A stretch of 64,000 nucleotides of DNA from Streptomyces agglomeratus (lineage in GTDB: Bacteria > Actinomycetota > Actinomycetes > Streptomycetales > Streptomycetaceae): the NCBI RefSeq assembly GCF_001746415.1, contig NZ_MEHJ01000001.1, forward strand, positions 992,001 to 1,056,000, written 5' to 3'. The notes under the pieces were generated by a model. The model worked only from the letters and a program-made list of their open reading frames with translations, ran no database searches and was not told the origin of the DNA. A program made the position numbers and the translations under genes. This document shows, in pieces, positions 42,817-51,241 of the stretch (positions within the stretch are counted from its first letter, which is position 1; each line of letters opens with the position of its first letter).

Positions 42817-43842
42817 TCAGCGGATCAGGCCCTGGGCGAGCAGTTCACCGTGCACGAGCGCGGCGTACTCGGTGGCGCCGCGCACGGACGTGTGGGTGTT
42901 GTCGCGCTTCTCGTCGTACAGATACAGGGCTTTCGATGCCTGCGGTCCGAGTTCCTCGACGCGCCGCCTGGTGAGGGCGGTCAGGTCGACCAGCGGTACG
43001 TCCGCATCGGCCGCGAGGGCGCGGATCTCGGCCGGCAGGTCGACACCGAGGCTGTTGACGAGCAGCGCCGTGCCGTTGTCCAGAGTGCCGTCGGCGTTGA
43101 ACCAGCGGCGTACGAGCGGGGTCACGAGGACGGGCCGGCCACCCCGCGCGCGCACCGCGTCGACCATGCGGGCCAGGTTGGCACGGTAGGTGGCGGCGGG
43201 GGTCTGCTTGTCGTTGTGGGCGAGCTGGACGAGGACGAGGTCGCCCCGGCGCACCCGCGCCAGGGCGGCCGGGAACAGCGAGGGGTTGTCGAGCACGGAC
43301 TGCGTACTCTCCCCCGAGTCGGCGTAGTTGGCGACGACGAGACCCCGCCCGAGGTACTGGGGAAGCTGCTGCCCCCAGCCCGCGTACGGCGCGCCCGGCT
43401 GGTCGCAGACGGTCGAGTCGCCGACCAGGACGACTTTGCGGGCGCGCGGCGCCGGGGTCACGCGCAGGCCGGCGAGCTGTGGCGACGTACCGCCGACGGC
43501 GAGATCGAGACCGGGGCTGCCCGCCGGTCCCGTGGGCTCGCCCTCGGGTTCGCGTACGTCGACGGTGAAGGTCCGGCGTATCCGCTGCCCGGGGGCGGTG
43601 GGCGTCTCGGGGAGGAGGGTGCGGCGGGTCTCGGCCGCGACGGAGGTACTTCCGGCGTCCGCGCCGCCGAGTGTGACAGTGACCCGGTAGGTGCCGGGCG
43701 CGACGTCGACATGGCAGGCGGCGGGCGTGCAGTGCACGGGGACAGGGGTGGGGGCGGCTTCGGCGGGTACGGCGGCGAGGGTCATGAGGGTGGCCGTCGC
43801 CGTGACCAGAGCCAGGGCGCCCGCGGTGGACGCGCGGCGCAT
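42817..43842 (-). CDS. Secreted rhamnogalacturonan acetylesterase-like SGNH esterase (CE12) with N-terminal extension
   Basis: 341 residues. The signal peptide is about 1-30. A beta-rich N-terminal region (about 35-125, GTYRVTVTLGGADAGSTSV) precedes the SGNH domain. The catalytic Ser143 is in VVLVGDSTVCDQ, the GHND-like block is QLAHNDKQTP, and the Asp314/His317 pair is in DNTHTS. CE12 enzymes remove acetyl groups from rhamnogalacturonan-I, clearing the way for lyases. The start ATG overlaps the stop of the GH43 gene (TGATG). Confidence 0.9.
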   Translation of the reverse strand: MRRASTAGALALVTATATLMTLAAVPAEAAPTPVPVHCTPAACHVDVAPGTYRVTVTLGGADAGSTSVAAETRRTLLPETPTAPGQRIRRTFTVDVREPEGEPTGPAGSPGLDLAVGGTSPQLAGLRVTPAPRARKVVLVGDSTVCDQPGAPYAGWGQQLPQYLGRGLVVANYADSGESTQSVLDNPSLFPAALARVRRGDLVLVQLAHNDKQTPAATYRANLARMVDAVRARGGRPVLVTPLVRRWFNADGTLDNGTALLVNSLGVDLPAEIRALAADADVPLVDLTALTRRRVEELGPQASKALYLYDEKRDNTHTSVRGATEYAALVHGELLAQGLIR

Positions 43843-44924
43843 CAGCCCCGCCCCTTGCCGAGGATCCGCAGCGGGCCGTCGGCCACGGGCACGCCGAAGT
43901 CGGGGGTGCCGTCCGGCTTCCAGCCGAGCCGCTGGACGCGGGTGTGGCGGTTGGGGTCGTGCAGCGGGTCGCCGGTGATCTCCTTGTACTGGCGGGCGTG
44001 GTAGACGAGCACGTCCGTGCGCCCGTCCTCGGCGACGGTGAAGGAATTGTGTCCCGGGCCGTACTGGGCGGTGGTGTCGCTGCTGGTGAAGACCGGCACC
44101 GGGGACTTTCGCCAGGTGCCGGGCGCGAGCAGGTCGGCGTTCTCGTCGGCGGTGAGCAGGCCGAGGCAGTAGTTCGCGTCGGTCGCGCTCGCGGAGTACG
44201 TCATGAACAGCCGGCCGTTGCGGCGGATCACCGAAGGCCCCTCGTTGACCTTGAATCCGATGCGCTCCCAGGCGTACTCCGGTGTGGTGAGGCGGACCTG
44301 GGGGCCGGTGAGGGTCCAGGGGTTCGCCATCCGGGACAGGAAGACACCGGTGTTGTTGTCCATTCCGGGTTCGTGCTGCGCCCAGGCGAGGTAGCGGTGG
44401 GACTGGTGGGTGAAGGTGGTGGCGTCGAGCGAGAAGGTGTCCCAGGCGGTGGCGAGCCGGCCCTTCTCGGTCCACGTGCCGCGGAAGGGGTTGGCGTTCT
44501 TGTTCTCCAGCACCCAGATGCGGATCTTCCAGACGTCGTCGGCGGGGGCGGAGGCGAAGTAGATGTACCAGGCGCCGTCGATGTGGTGGATCTCGGGCGC
44601 CCAGATGTGCGCGGCCATGTCGCCGGTTGTGTGCCGGCGCCAGATGACGGCCTCCTCGGCCGTCGCCAGGCCGGCGAGGGTGGCGGAGCGGCGCAGGATG
44701 ATCCGGTCGTACTCGGGCGCGGTGGCGGTGAAGTAGTAGCGCCGGTCGGTGTGGCGGTGGATGTGCGGGTCGGCGCGCTGCCGGACGAGGGGGTTGGCGG
44801 GGGCCGCGGCGGGGGCGGCGTGAGCGGCTGTCGCGACGGCGGGCACGGCGGCCGCGGCACCCAGGGCGAGGGCGCCCCGCAGCACGCCCCGGCGGTTGGG
44901 CGAGGGCTTCTGACTTGGGGTCAC
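43842..44924 (-). CDS. Secreted GH43 arabinan-active glycosidase (exo-arabinofuranosidase type)
   Basis: 360 residues with a Tat-like signal (NRRGVLRGALALGAAAAVPAV). The five-bladed propeller carries RADPHIHRHTD (base Asp), HIWAPEIHHIDGAWYIYFA, LDATTFTH (pKa-modulating Asp) and KVNEGPSVIRRNGR (acid Glu). The pattern resembles the group containing exo-1,5-alpha-L-arabinofuranosidase of Streptomyces. Likely substrate: arabinan side chains of pectin. It is coupled to the CE12 gene. Confidence 0.88.
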   Translation of the reverse strand: MTPSQKPSPNRRGVLRGALALGAAAAVPAVATAAHAAPAAAPANPLVRQRADPHIHRHTDRRYYFTATAPEYDRIILRRSATLAGLATAEEAVIWRRHTTGDMAAHIWAPEIHHIDGAWYIYFASAPADDVWKIRIWVLENKNANPFRGTWTEKGRLATAWDTFSLDATTFTHQSHRYLAWAQHEPGMDNNTGVFLSRMANPWTLTGPQVRLTTPEYAWERIGFKVNEGPSVIRRNGRLFMTYSASATDANYCLGLLTADENADLLAPGTWRKSPVPVFTSSDTTAQYGPGHNSFTVAEDGRTDVLVYHARQYKEITGDPLHDPNRHTRVQRLGWKPDGTPDFGVPVADGPLRILGKGRG

Positions 44925-44945
44925 AGTGGCTTTTCCTTCCGGTTG

Positions 44946-44963
44946 TTCGACATACCGAATGGC
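44946..44963. promoter_or_regulatory. Putative operator, TTCGACAT-CGAA type (copy 1)
   Basis: TTCGACATACCGAATGGC, 22 bases upstream of the minus-strand GH43 start. TTCG and CGAA form short inverted arms. Related copies are at 45047 and 50251. Confidence 0.5.
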
Positions 44964-45046
44964 GTACGAGATCCTGTGCAGCGGAGACGGTAATGGGGTG
45001 TCGGCTCGGGCACCAGACCCTGTGGGTGCGGGCGTGGGGATTCATG

Positions 45047-45064
45047 TTCGACATCTCGAACGCC
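45047..45064. promoter_or_regulatory. Putative operator, TTCGACAT-CGAA type (copy 2)
   Basis: TTCGACATCTCGAACGCC; with the preceding G it forms GTTCGA...TCGAAC arms. It lies 101 bases from copy 1 in the same divergent region. Confidence 0.55.
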
Positions 45065-45234
45065 GAACTTGATTTCGAACGTACTGCGTCCCGGAGTCTT
45101 GTGGGAGGCGCGGGGTGGGACTAGCGTCCGGCACTGCTGCGGGTGCTCCCTGCGGAGCACTTCCCTGCGGACGCTTGGGGCGCTTTCACGCGGGGCGTTC
45201 CTCGCGGGTCTCCTCCTCCCGCCCCTGCCCGAAC

Positions 45235-45290
45235 TGGGGCTCCGCCCGTCCGCCCCAGGCCCCTGCTCCTCAATCGCCGTCAGGGCCGAA
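45235..45290. repeat. Degenerate Streptomyces-type intergenic repeat (copy 2)
   Basis: GGGGCTCCGCCC, then CCTGCTCCTCAATCGCCGTC, in the order familiar from repeats found between many streptomycete genes. A partial relative is at 20065-20090. Recognised from memory. Confidence 0.4.
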
Positions 45291-45476
45291 AGGTCTCCGC
45301 AAGCGGCAACATCCGTCCACGCGCGGCAAATCCGGCCCGTCCGGTGCTCGATAGCGCTCCCGGCAGGCACCCCCGGAGGACCCAGCGGCAAGGGGGCTGC
45401 CCCCGGCTCGGGAAGGGGGCGGGTCAGGAAAGGCCCGCAGAGCCACAGCGCGCCCACCCACCCGAGAGGACACCCC

Positions 45477-46814
45477 TTGCGACACGCCCGCACCCTGTTG
45501 CCGTTGCTGGCCCTGCTGGCCGGCCTCGTCGCCGCACCGCCCGGTCCCGCCCACGCCGCCGAACCCTCACCGGCCCCGGACGACACCGCCGCCACCGCTC
45601 TCGCCGCCCGCGAACTCACCGTCCACCATCTCGACGACGTACGCGGAAACCTCACCCTCCCCACGGCCGGAGCCCACCGCACCGCCGTCCGCTGGGCGTC
45701 CGCCGATCCCGCCGTCGTCGACGCGACCGGTCTCGTACACCGGCCGAAGCACGGCAAGGGGACCCGTACCGTGCGGCTCACCGCCACCGTCACCCGGGGT
45801 GCGGCGCGGACCGGGCGCGTGTTCACGGCGACCGTTCCGGAGCTGCCGAAGAAGCGGAAGTACACCGGTTACGCCTTCAGTTACTTCACCGGCGAGGGCA
45901 CCGCCGACGGTGAGCAGATCCGCATGGCTCTCAGCCGCGGCAACGACCCCCTCCACTGGCAGGACCTGAACGGCGGGAGGCCGGTGCTCACCTCCGCCCT
46001 CGGCACCAAGGGCCTGCGCGACCCGTTCATCATCCGCTCCCCCGAGGGCGACAAGTTCTACCAAGTGGCCACCGACCTGCGCATGTACGGCGGCGGTGGC
46101 GGCAGCTGGGACCAGGTGCAGCGCACCGGGAGCAGGTCCGTCATGGTGTGGGAGTCCACGGACCTCGTCCACTGGACCGACCAGCGCCTGGTGAAGGTCT
46201 CGCCGGACACGGCGGGCAACACGTGGGCGCCGGAGGCGTACTACGACGACAAGCTGGGAGCGTACGTCGTCTTCTGGGCGTCCAAGGTCTACGCGGCCGA
46301 CGACCCGGCGCACACCGGCAGCACCTACAACAAGATGCTGTACGCCACCACGCGGGACTTCCACACGTTCAGCGAGCCCCGCGTGTGGAACGACCCCGGC
46401 TACTCGGTCATCGACTCGACCGTGATCCGGCACGAGGACAGCTACTACCGCTTCACCAAGGACGAGCGGAACAACTCCTCGACGACTCCGTGCTCCAAGT
46501 TCATCACGGCCGAGAAGTCGGCCGACCTGCGCTCCCCCGCGTACGGCTTCGTCGCCGACTGCATCGGCAAGGGGTCGGTCGCGCGCGGCGAGGGGCCGAC
46601 CGTCTTCAAGTCCAACACCGAGGATAAGTGGTACCTGTTCATCGACGAGTTCGGCGGGCGCGGCTACATCCCGTTCGAGACCACCGACCTCGCCTCGGGC
46701 CGCTGGACCATGTCCGAGAACTTCGCGCTGCCGGCGAGCCCCCGGCACGGCACCGTGCTGCCGGTGACCCGGGCGGAGTACGACCGGCTGTTGGCCGCGT
46801 ACGCCGCCCCGTGA
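45477..46814 (+). CDS. Secreted GH43-family protein with N-terminal bacterial Ig-like domain
   Basis: 445 residues from TTG 45477, supported by GAGAGGA at 45464-45470 and an immediate signal peptide (RTLLPLLALLAGLVAAPPGPAHA). An atrophied Ig-like domain (about 45-115, LTLPTAGAHRTAVRWASADPAVVDATG) precedes the GH43 propeller. Motifs: LRDPFIIRSPEGDKFYQ (base Asp), NTWAPEAYYDDKLG, VIDSTVIRHE (Asp) and RGEGPTVFKSN (Glu). The substrate is probably an arabinan or related pectin side chain; the exact subfamily is not clear. It is divergent from the other GH43 gene. Confidence 0.87.
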   Translation: MRHARTLLPLLALLAGLVAAPPGPAHAAEPSPAPDDTAATALAARELTVHHLDDVRGNLTLPTAGAHRTAVRWASADPAVVDATGLVHRPKHGKGTRTVRLTATVTRGAARTGRVFTATVPELPKKRKYTGYAFSYFTGEGTADGEQIRMALSRGNDPLHWQDLNGGRPVLTSALGTKGLRDPFIIRSPEGDKFYQVATDLRMYGGGGGSWDQVQRTGSRSVMVWESTDLVHWTDQRLVKVSPDTAGNTWAPEAYYDDKLGAYVVFWASKVYAADDPAHTGSTYNKMLYATTRDFHTFSEPRVWNDPGYSVIDSTVIRHEDSYYRFTKDERNNSSTTPCSKFITAEKSADLRSPAYGFVADCIGKGSVARGEGPTVFKSNTEDKWYLFIDEFGGRGYIPFETTDLASGRWTMSENFALPASPRHGTVLPVTRAEYDRLLAAYAAP

Positions 46815-46858
46815 CCTCAACTCAACGCACAGGGAGGCAAGTTGTCACGCCCGAAGCA

Positions 46859-46887
46859 TTGACGAAACATGGGCGGGGACTTAGCTT
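46859..46887 (+). promoter_or_regulatory. Promoter of the GntR-led operon
   Basis: TTGACG (46859-46864), a 17-base spacer, TAGCTT (46882-46887). The expected start is near 46894, 54 bases before the GntR ATG. Confidence 0.6.
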
Positions 46888-46909
46888 CATCGCGTCGTAC
46901 TTCGTACGT

Positions 46910-46940
46910 CATATATGAGACGCGATACGCGAGATATGTG
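46910..46940. promoter_or_regulatory. Interrupted palindrome ahead of the GntR gene, probable autoregulatory operator
   Basis: CATATATGAGACGCG (46910-46924) opposes CGCGAGATATGTG (46928-46940) with partial symmetry. It lies between the promoter and the GntR start codon, a common position for autorepression. Confidence 0.55.
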
Positions 46941-46947
46941 AGTCCCC

Positions 46948-47592
46948 ATGGCTTTCGCTCCGAGCCCGATCCCCTCCCGCACGCAGTACGTGCTGGAGGG
47001 GATCAAACACGCCATCCTCACCGGCGGCCTCAGCCCCGGCCAGGCTCTGGTCGAGACCGAAATCGCCGCCCGGTTCGGCGTGTCGAAGACTCCGGTGCGT
47101 GAGGCGCTCAAGACGCTCGCCGGCACTGGTCTGGTCGTGATGAACCAGTACAAGGGCGTCACGGTACGGACGGTCGACGCCGCCATGGCCCGCGAGGTCT
47201 ACGACGTACGGCTGCTGCTCGAACCGGAGGCACTGCGCCGCACCATCGCCTCGCGGGCATCCCTGGAAACCGCGCGCGAAGCCCTCGTACGGGCCGAGGA
47301 GGCGACCGACCAGGCCGAACGATCGCTCGCGAACCGCGAGTTCCACCGTGCGCTGTACCTGCCCTGCGGCAATCCGCTGCTCGCCAGGATGCTGGACGAG
47401 GTGCGCGACCAGGCAGCCCTGGTCTCCACCGTGGCCTGGGCCGCCGTCCCGTCCTGGCAGCGCGAGGCCGGTGAGCACCTGGAGATTCTGCGGCTCGCGC
47501 TCGACGGTGACGCCGAGGGCGCGGCCCGCGCCCTGCACGCGCACATCGCCGACTTCGTACAGCGCGCCTTCCCGGAGGGGGACCCCGTATGA
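46948..47592 (+). CDS. GntR-family regulator, FCD subfamily
   Basis: 214 residues. The winged helix-turn-helix lies at about 10-75 (GQALVETEIAARFGVSKTPVREALKTL). An all-helical FCD effector domain lies at about 85-205 (VYDVRLLLEPEALRRTIA; the metal-ligand region includes NREFHRALYL and HLEILRLALDGD). FCD regulators typically sense sugar acids or organic acids. It overlaps the aldolase gene by 4 bases, so it heads the sugar-acid operon. Confidence 0.92.
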   Translation: MAFAPSPIPSRTQYVLEGIKHAILTGGLSPGQALVETEIAARFGVSKTPVREALKTLAGTGLVVMNQYKGVTVRTVDAAMAREVYDVRLLLEPEALRRTIASRASLETAREALVRAEEATDQAERSLANREFHRALYLPCGNPLLARMLDEVRDQAALVSTVAWAAVPSWQREAGEHLEILRLALDGDAEGAARALHAHIADFVQRAFPEGDPV

Positions 47593-48500
47593 CCAGCGAC
47601 GACTTCTCGCACCTGCGGAGCGCGCTCGCCGATGTCGTGGCCATCCCGGTGACACCGTTCGCCGCCGACGGTTCCCTCGACATCGCCGCCCACCGCGCCC
47701 TGCTCGGCCGGCTGCTGGACGGCGGCGTACGCACGCTGACGCCGAACGGGAACACCGGCGAGTTCTACGCGCTGACCCCGGCGGAGCGCCGGACCGTCAC
47801 CGAACTGACCGTCGGGGAGGCCCACGGCCGCGCCGCCGTCCTCGTCGGTGTGGGGCACGACGTGCCGACCGCCGTCGCCGCCGCCGAGCACGCGCGGGAC
47901 GCCGGCGCCGGGATGCTGATGGTGCATCAACCGGTCCACCCGTACGTATCGCAGGACGGCTGGGCCGACTACCACCGGGCCATCGCCGAAGCCGTCCCCG
48001 GCCTCGGGATCGTGCCGTACATCCGCAACCCGCTGCTGAGCGGGGGCGTTCTGGCGGAGCTGGGCGACGCCTGCCCCAACATCATCGGGGTGAAGTACGC
48101 CGTGCCGGACGCGGCGCGCTTCGCCGCCTTCGCCCGCGACGCCGGTCTCGACCGCTTCGTGTGGATCGCCGGACTCGCCGAGCTGTACGCCCCCGCCTAT
48201 TTCGCGACCGGCGCCACCGGCTTCACCTCGGGGCTGGTCAATGTCGCCCCCTCCGTCTCGCTGGGCATGCTCGACGCGCTGCGCGCAGGGGACTATCCCG
48301 CGGCCATGAAGACGTGGGAGCAGATCCGCGTCTTCGAGGAGCTGCGGGCGGCCCGCCAGTCCGCCGACAACGTCACGGTCGTCAAGGAGGCGCTGGCGTC
48401 TCTCGGACTGTGCCGTCGCGATGTGCGGGCGCCGAGCCGGGTCCTGCCCGACGACCGGCGCGCCGAGATCGCGGAGCTGATAGCCGGGTGGTCCGTATGA
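47589..48500 (+). CDS. DapA-superfamily aldolase/dehydratase for a 2-keto-3-deoxy sugar acid
   Basis: 303 residues, a class I aldolase barrel. GNTGEF corresponds to the GTTGE motif, Tyr144 lies in VPYIRNPLL, and the Schiff-base Lys169 lies in IIGVKYAVPD. It resembles 2-keto-3-deoxy-aldonate aldolases and 5-dehydro-4-deoxyglucarate dehydratases more than true dihydrodipicolinate synthases. Coupled by ATGA overlaps to the GntR gene before and the IlvD/Edd dehydratase after, which would supply its substrate. Confidence 0.88.
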   Translation: MTSDDFSHLRSALADVVAIPVTPFAADGSLDIAAHRALLGRLLDGGVRTLTPNGNTGEFYALTPAERRTVTELTVGEAHGRAAVLVGVGHDVPTAVAAAEHARDAGAGMLMVHQPVHPYVSQDGWADYHRAIAEAVPGLGIVPYIRNPLLSGGVLAELGDACPNIIGVKYAVPDAARFAAFARDAGLDRFVWIAGLAELYAPAYFATGATGFTSGLVNVAPSVSLGMLDALRAGDYPAAMKTWEQIRVFEELRAARQSADNVTVVKEALASLGLCRRDVRAPSRVLPDDRRAEIAELIAGWSV

Positions 48501-50227
48501 CCGACCGCACGAGGGACCCGGAAAGCCTGCGCAGCCACCAGTGGTACGGGACCGAGGGCCTGCGGTCGTTCAGTCACCGCGCCCGCACCCGCCAGCTCGG
48601 TTACCTCCCCGAGGAGCACCTGGGCAAGCCCGTCATCGCGGTGCTCAACACCTGGTCGGACATCAACCCGTGCCATGTCCACCTCCGTGACCGCGCGCAG
48701 GCGGTGAAGCGCGGCGTGTGGCAGGCCGGGGGTTTCCCGCTCGAATTCCCGGTGTCCACGCTCTCCGAGACGTTCCAGAAGCCGACTCCGATGCTCTACC
48801 GCAACATGCTGGCCATGGAGACGGAGGAGTTGCTGCGCTCCTATCCCGTCGACGGGGCGGTGCTGCTCGGCGGCTGCGACAAGTCGACGCCCGCGCTGCT
48901 GATGGGCGCCGCGTCCGTCGATCTGCCGGCCGTCTTCGTGCCCGCCGGGCCGATGCTGCCGGGCCACTGGCGAGACGAGGTGCTCGGCTCCGGTACGGAC
49001 ATGTGGAAGTACTGGGACGACCGGCGGGCGGGGCTGATCGGCGACGCCGAACTCGCTGAGCTGGAGAACGGGCTCGCCCGCTCCCCCGGCACGTGCATGA
49101 CCATGGGAACGGCCTCCACACTGACCGCCGCGGCCGAGGCGCTGGGCGTCACCATGCCGGGCGCCTCCTCCGTCCCCGCCGTGGACAGCGGGCACGACCG
49201 GATGGCAGCTGCCTCCGGCCGCCGGATCGTCGCACTCGTACACCGCGAGCTGAAACTGTCGGCGATTCTGACGTGGGCCGCCTACGAGGACGCCGTCGCG
49301 ACCGTGCTGGCACTGGGGGGTTCGACGAACGCCGTGATCCATCTGATCGCGATGGCGGGTCGGTCCCAGGTGCCGCTCACCCTCGACGACTTCGACCGGA
49401 TCGCGCGCACGGTTCCGGTGCTCGCCAACCTGCGGCCGGGCGGCCAGTACCTGATGGAGGACTTCCACTTCGCCGGCGGTCTTCCGGCGTTCCTGGCGCA
49501 GCTGGAGGACGTACTGCACCTGGACCGGCCCACCGTGGCGCACGACTCGCTGCGTGAGCAGCTCGCGGGCGCCCGGGTGCACAACCGCGAGGTGATCAGG
49601 CCGCGTTCCAGGCCACTCGCCCAGGAGGGCGGGGTCGCCGTCCTGCGGGGCAACCTCTGCCCGGACGGGGCGGTCATCAAGCACATCGCCGCCGAGCCCC
49701 GTCTGCTCCGGCACACGGGGCCGGCGGTCGTCTTCGACGACTACCGGACCATGCAGCGGACGATCAACGACCCCTCCCTCGGCATCACCGCCGACACGGT
49801 GCTGGTCCTGCGCAACGCGGGCCCCAAGGGCGGCCCCGGAATGCCCGAGTACGGGATGCTGCCGATCCCGGACCACCTGCTCAAGGAGGGGGTCCGGGAC
49901 ATGGTGCGGATCTCCGACGCCCGGATGAGCGGCACGAGTTACGGCACCTGCGTGCTGCACGTCGCCCCGGAGTCGTACGTCGGCGGGCCGCTCGCCCTCG
50001 TACGGACCGGAGACGCGGTCACCCTCGACGTGGCGGCCCGGTCACTGCGGCTGGAGGTGTCCGACGAGGAGCTGGCACGCCGCCGGGCCGCATGGACGCC
50101 GCCGCCCGCGAAGTACGAGCGTGGCTACGGCGCGCTGTACAGCGAGCAGATCACCCAGGCCGACACCGGGTGCGACTTCGCGTTCCTGTCCCGGCCGGGA
50201 GAAGTTCCCGACCCCTACGCGGGCTGA
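48497..50227 (+). CDS. IlvD/Edd-family sugar-acid (aldonate) dehydratase
   Basis: 576 residues. Fe-S ligand cysteines are Cys59 (INPCHVHLRD), Cys127 (LGGCDKSTPALLMGA) and Cys200 (GTCMTMGTAST). SETFQKPTPMLYRNMLAMETEE and RISDARMSGTSYGTCVLHV are typical of L-arabonate-type dehydratases rather than of dihydroxy-acid dehydratase. The reaction would turn an aldonate into a 2-keto-3-deoxy acid for the aldolase encoded just before it. The sugar (arabonate, galactonate or rhamnonate) cannot be fixed from sequence. Confidence 0.9.
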   Translation: MTDRTRDPESLRSHQWYGTEGLRSFSHRARTRQLGYLPEEHLGKPVIAVLNTWSDINPCHVHLRDRAQAVKRGVWQAGGFPLEFPVSTLSETFQKPTPMLYRNMLAMETEELLRSYPVDGAVLLGGCDKSTPALLMGAASVDLPAVFVPAGPMLPGHWRDEVLGSGTDMWKYWDDRRAGLIGDAELAELENGLARSPGTCMTMGTASTLTAAAEALGVTMPGASSVPAVDSGHDRMAAASGRRIVALVHRELKLSAILTWAAYEDAVATVLALGGSTNAVIHLIAMAGRSQVPLTLDDFDRIARTVPVLANLRPGGQYLMEDFHFAGGLPAFLAQLEDVLHLDRPTVAHDSLREQLAGARVHNREVIRPRSRPLAQEGGVAVLRGNLCPDGAVIKHIAAEPRLLRHTGPAVVFDDYRTMQRTINDPSLGITADTVLVLRNAGPKGGPGMPEYGMLPIPDHLLKEGVRDMVRISDARMSGTSYGTCVLHVAPESYVGGPLALVRTGDAVTLDVAARSLRLEVSDEELARRRAAWTPPPAKYERGYGALYSEQITQADTGCDFAFLSRPGEVPDPYAG

Positions 50228-50250
50228 CCCTCCGCCCCTCTCTCCATTTG

Positions 50251-50283
50251 GCCGATATCCCGAACGCCATCCGGCAAGCGCTT
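50251..50283. promoter_or_regulatory. Composite operator region ahead of the permease genes
   Basis: GCCGATATCCCGAACGCC (50251-50268) matches the 45047 element at 14 of 18 positions. AAGCGCTT (50276-50283) is the LacI-type core. Both lie in the 87-base gap after the dehydratase gene, so the transport half of the operon may have a separate controlled start. Confidence 0.55.
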
Positions 50284-50314
50284 CACCCCCCGCACCCAGA
50301 ACGGAGAAGCAGTC

Positions 50315-51241
50315 ATGGCCTCAGCCGTGGCCAGAGTGCCCAGGGCGCCGGGCCGCCGCGCGGGAGCACCGCCGCGCCGCCTTCCGTACCTGCTCATCGC
50401 CCCCGCCGGCCTGCTGATGCTGGGCTTCATCGCCTATCCGGTCATCAGCGTCTTCTACTACAGCCTGCGGAACTACAACGTCACCAAGCCGTGGCGCGAC
50501 GGCTTCGCGGGCTTCGACAACTTCGTCCGGATCTTCACCGACGACCCGCAGTTCTGGACGACCCTCGGCTTCAGCGCCCGCTGGGTCGTCGTGCAGGTGA
50601 GCCTGCAACTCGCCCTCGGGCTGGTCCTCGCGCTCCTGGTCAACCAGACGTTCGTGGGGCGGGGCATCGCCCGCGCGATGGTCTTCTCCCCGTGGGCCGT
50701 GTCCGGAGTGCTGACCACCACCATCTGGATGCTGCTGTACAACCCGTCCACCGGCGTGAGCCGTTATCTGGCGGACGCGGGCATCGGCTCGTACGGCACA
50801 TCCGTCCTCTCCGACACCGGCACCGTGTTCTGGGCGGCGGTCGTCGCCGAACTCTGGCGCGGTGTGCCCTTCTTCGCGATCCTCATCCTCGCCGACCTCC
50901 AGTCCGTCCCGAAGGAGCTGTACGAGGCGGCCTCGGTCGACGGGGCCGGGCGGGCGCGGCAGTTCTTCCACATCACGCTGCCGCACCTGAGGGACGCGAT
51001 CGTCCTGGCCACGCTGTTGCGCGGGGTCTGGGAGTTCAACAACGTCGACCTCCTCTACACCCTGACCGGCGGCGGACCGGCCGGCGTCACGACCACGCTT
51101 CCGCTGTACGTCGCCAACACCGGCATCGAGGGCCACGACTTCGGCTACGCCTCGGCGCTGACCACCGTGGCCTTCGTGATCCTCCTCTTCTGCTCGATCC
51201 TCTACCTGCGCCTGAGCAAGTTCGGAGGCGACTCCAAGTGA
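50315..51241 (+). CDS. ABC sugar permease (MalF/UgpA type)
   Basis: 308 residues. A basic N-terminus precedes PYLLIAPAGLLMLGFIAYPVI. EAA loop ELYEAASVDGAGRA near residue 202. Its binding protein is not adjacent but three enzyme genes later, at 55755. It overlaps the second permease by 4 bases. Confidence 0.92.
   Translation: MASAVARVPRAPGRRAGAPPRRLPYLLIAPAGLLMLGFIAYPVISVFYYSLRNYNVTKPWRDGFAGFDNFVRIFTDDPQFWTTLGFSARWVVVQVSLQLALGLVLALLVNQTFVGRGIARAMVFSPWAVSGVLTTTIWMLLYNPSTGVSRYLADAGIGSYGTSVLSDTGTVFWAAVVAELWRGVPFFAILILADLQSVPKELYEAASVDGAGRARQFFHITLPHLRDAIVLATLLRGVWEFNNVDLLYTLTGGGPAGVTTTLPLYVANTGIEGHDFGYASALTTVAFVILLFCSILYLRLSKFGGDSK

Larger units (their letters stand above)
44925..45476. other. 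Long divergent intergenic region between two GH43 genes
   Basis: About 550 bases. It holds two copies of a TTCGACATnnCGAAnGsC element (44946-44963 and 45047-45064) and a degenerate streptomycete intergenic repeat (about 45235-45290). The remainder is GC-rich with no credible gene. No promoter was assigned with confidence. Confidence 0.6.

Noticed and set aside
45069..45476. Upstream extension of the GH43 gene at 45477
   Set aside because: The extension lacks an RBS and runs through an operator-like site and a degenerate repeat; the TTG at 45477 begins directly with a signal peptide behind GAGAGGA.
48293..49960. Long minus-strand frame opposite the dehydratase
   Set aside because: Val/Gly/Arg/His-rich antisense shadow; the plus strand has the Fe-S cysteines of IlvD/Edd.
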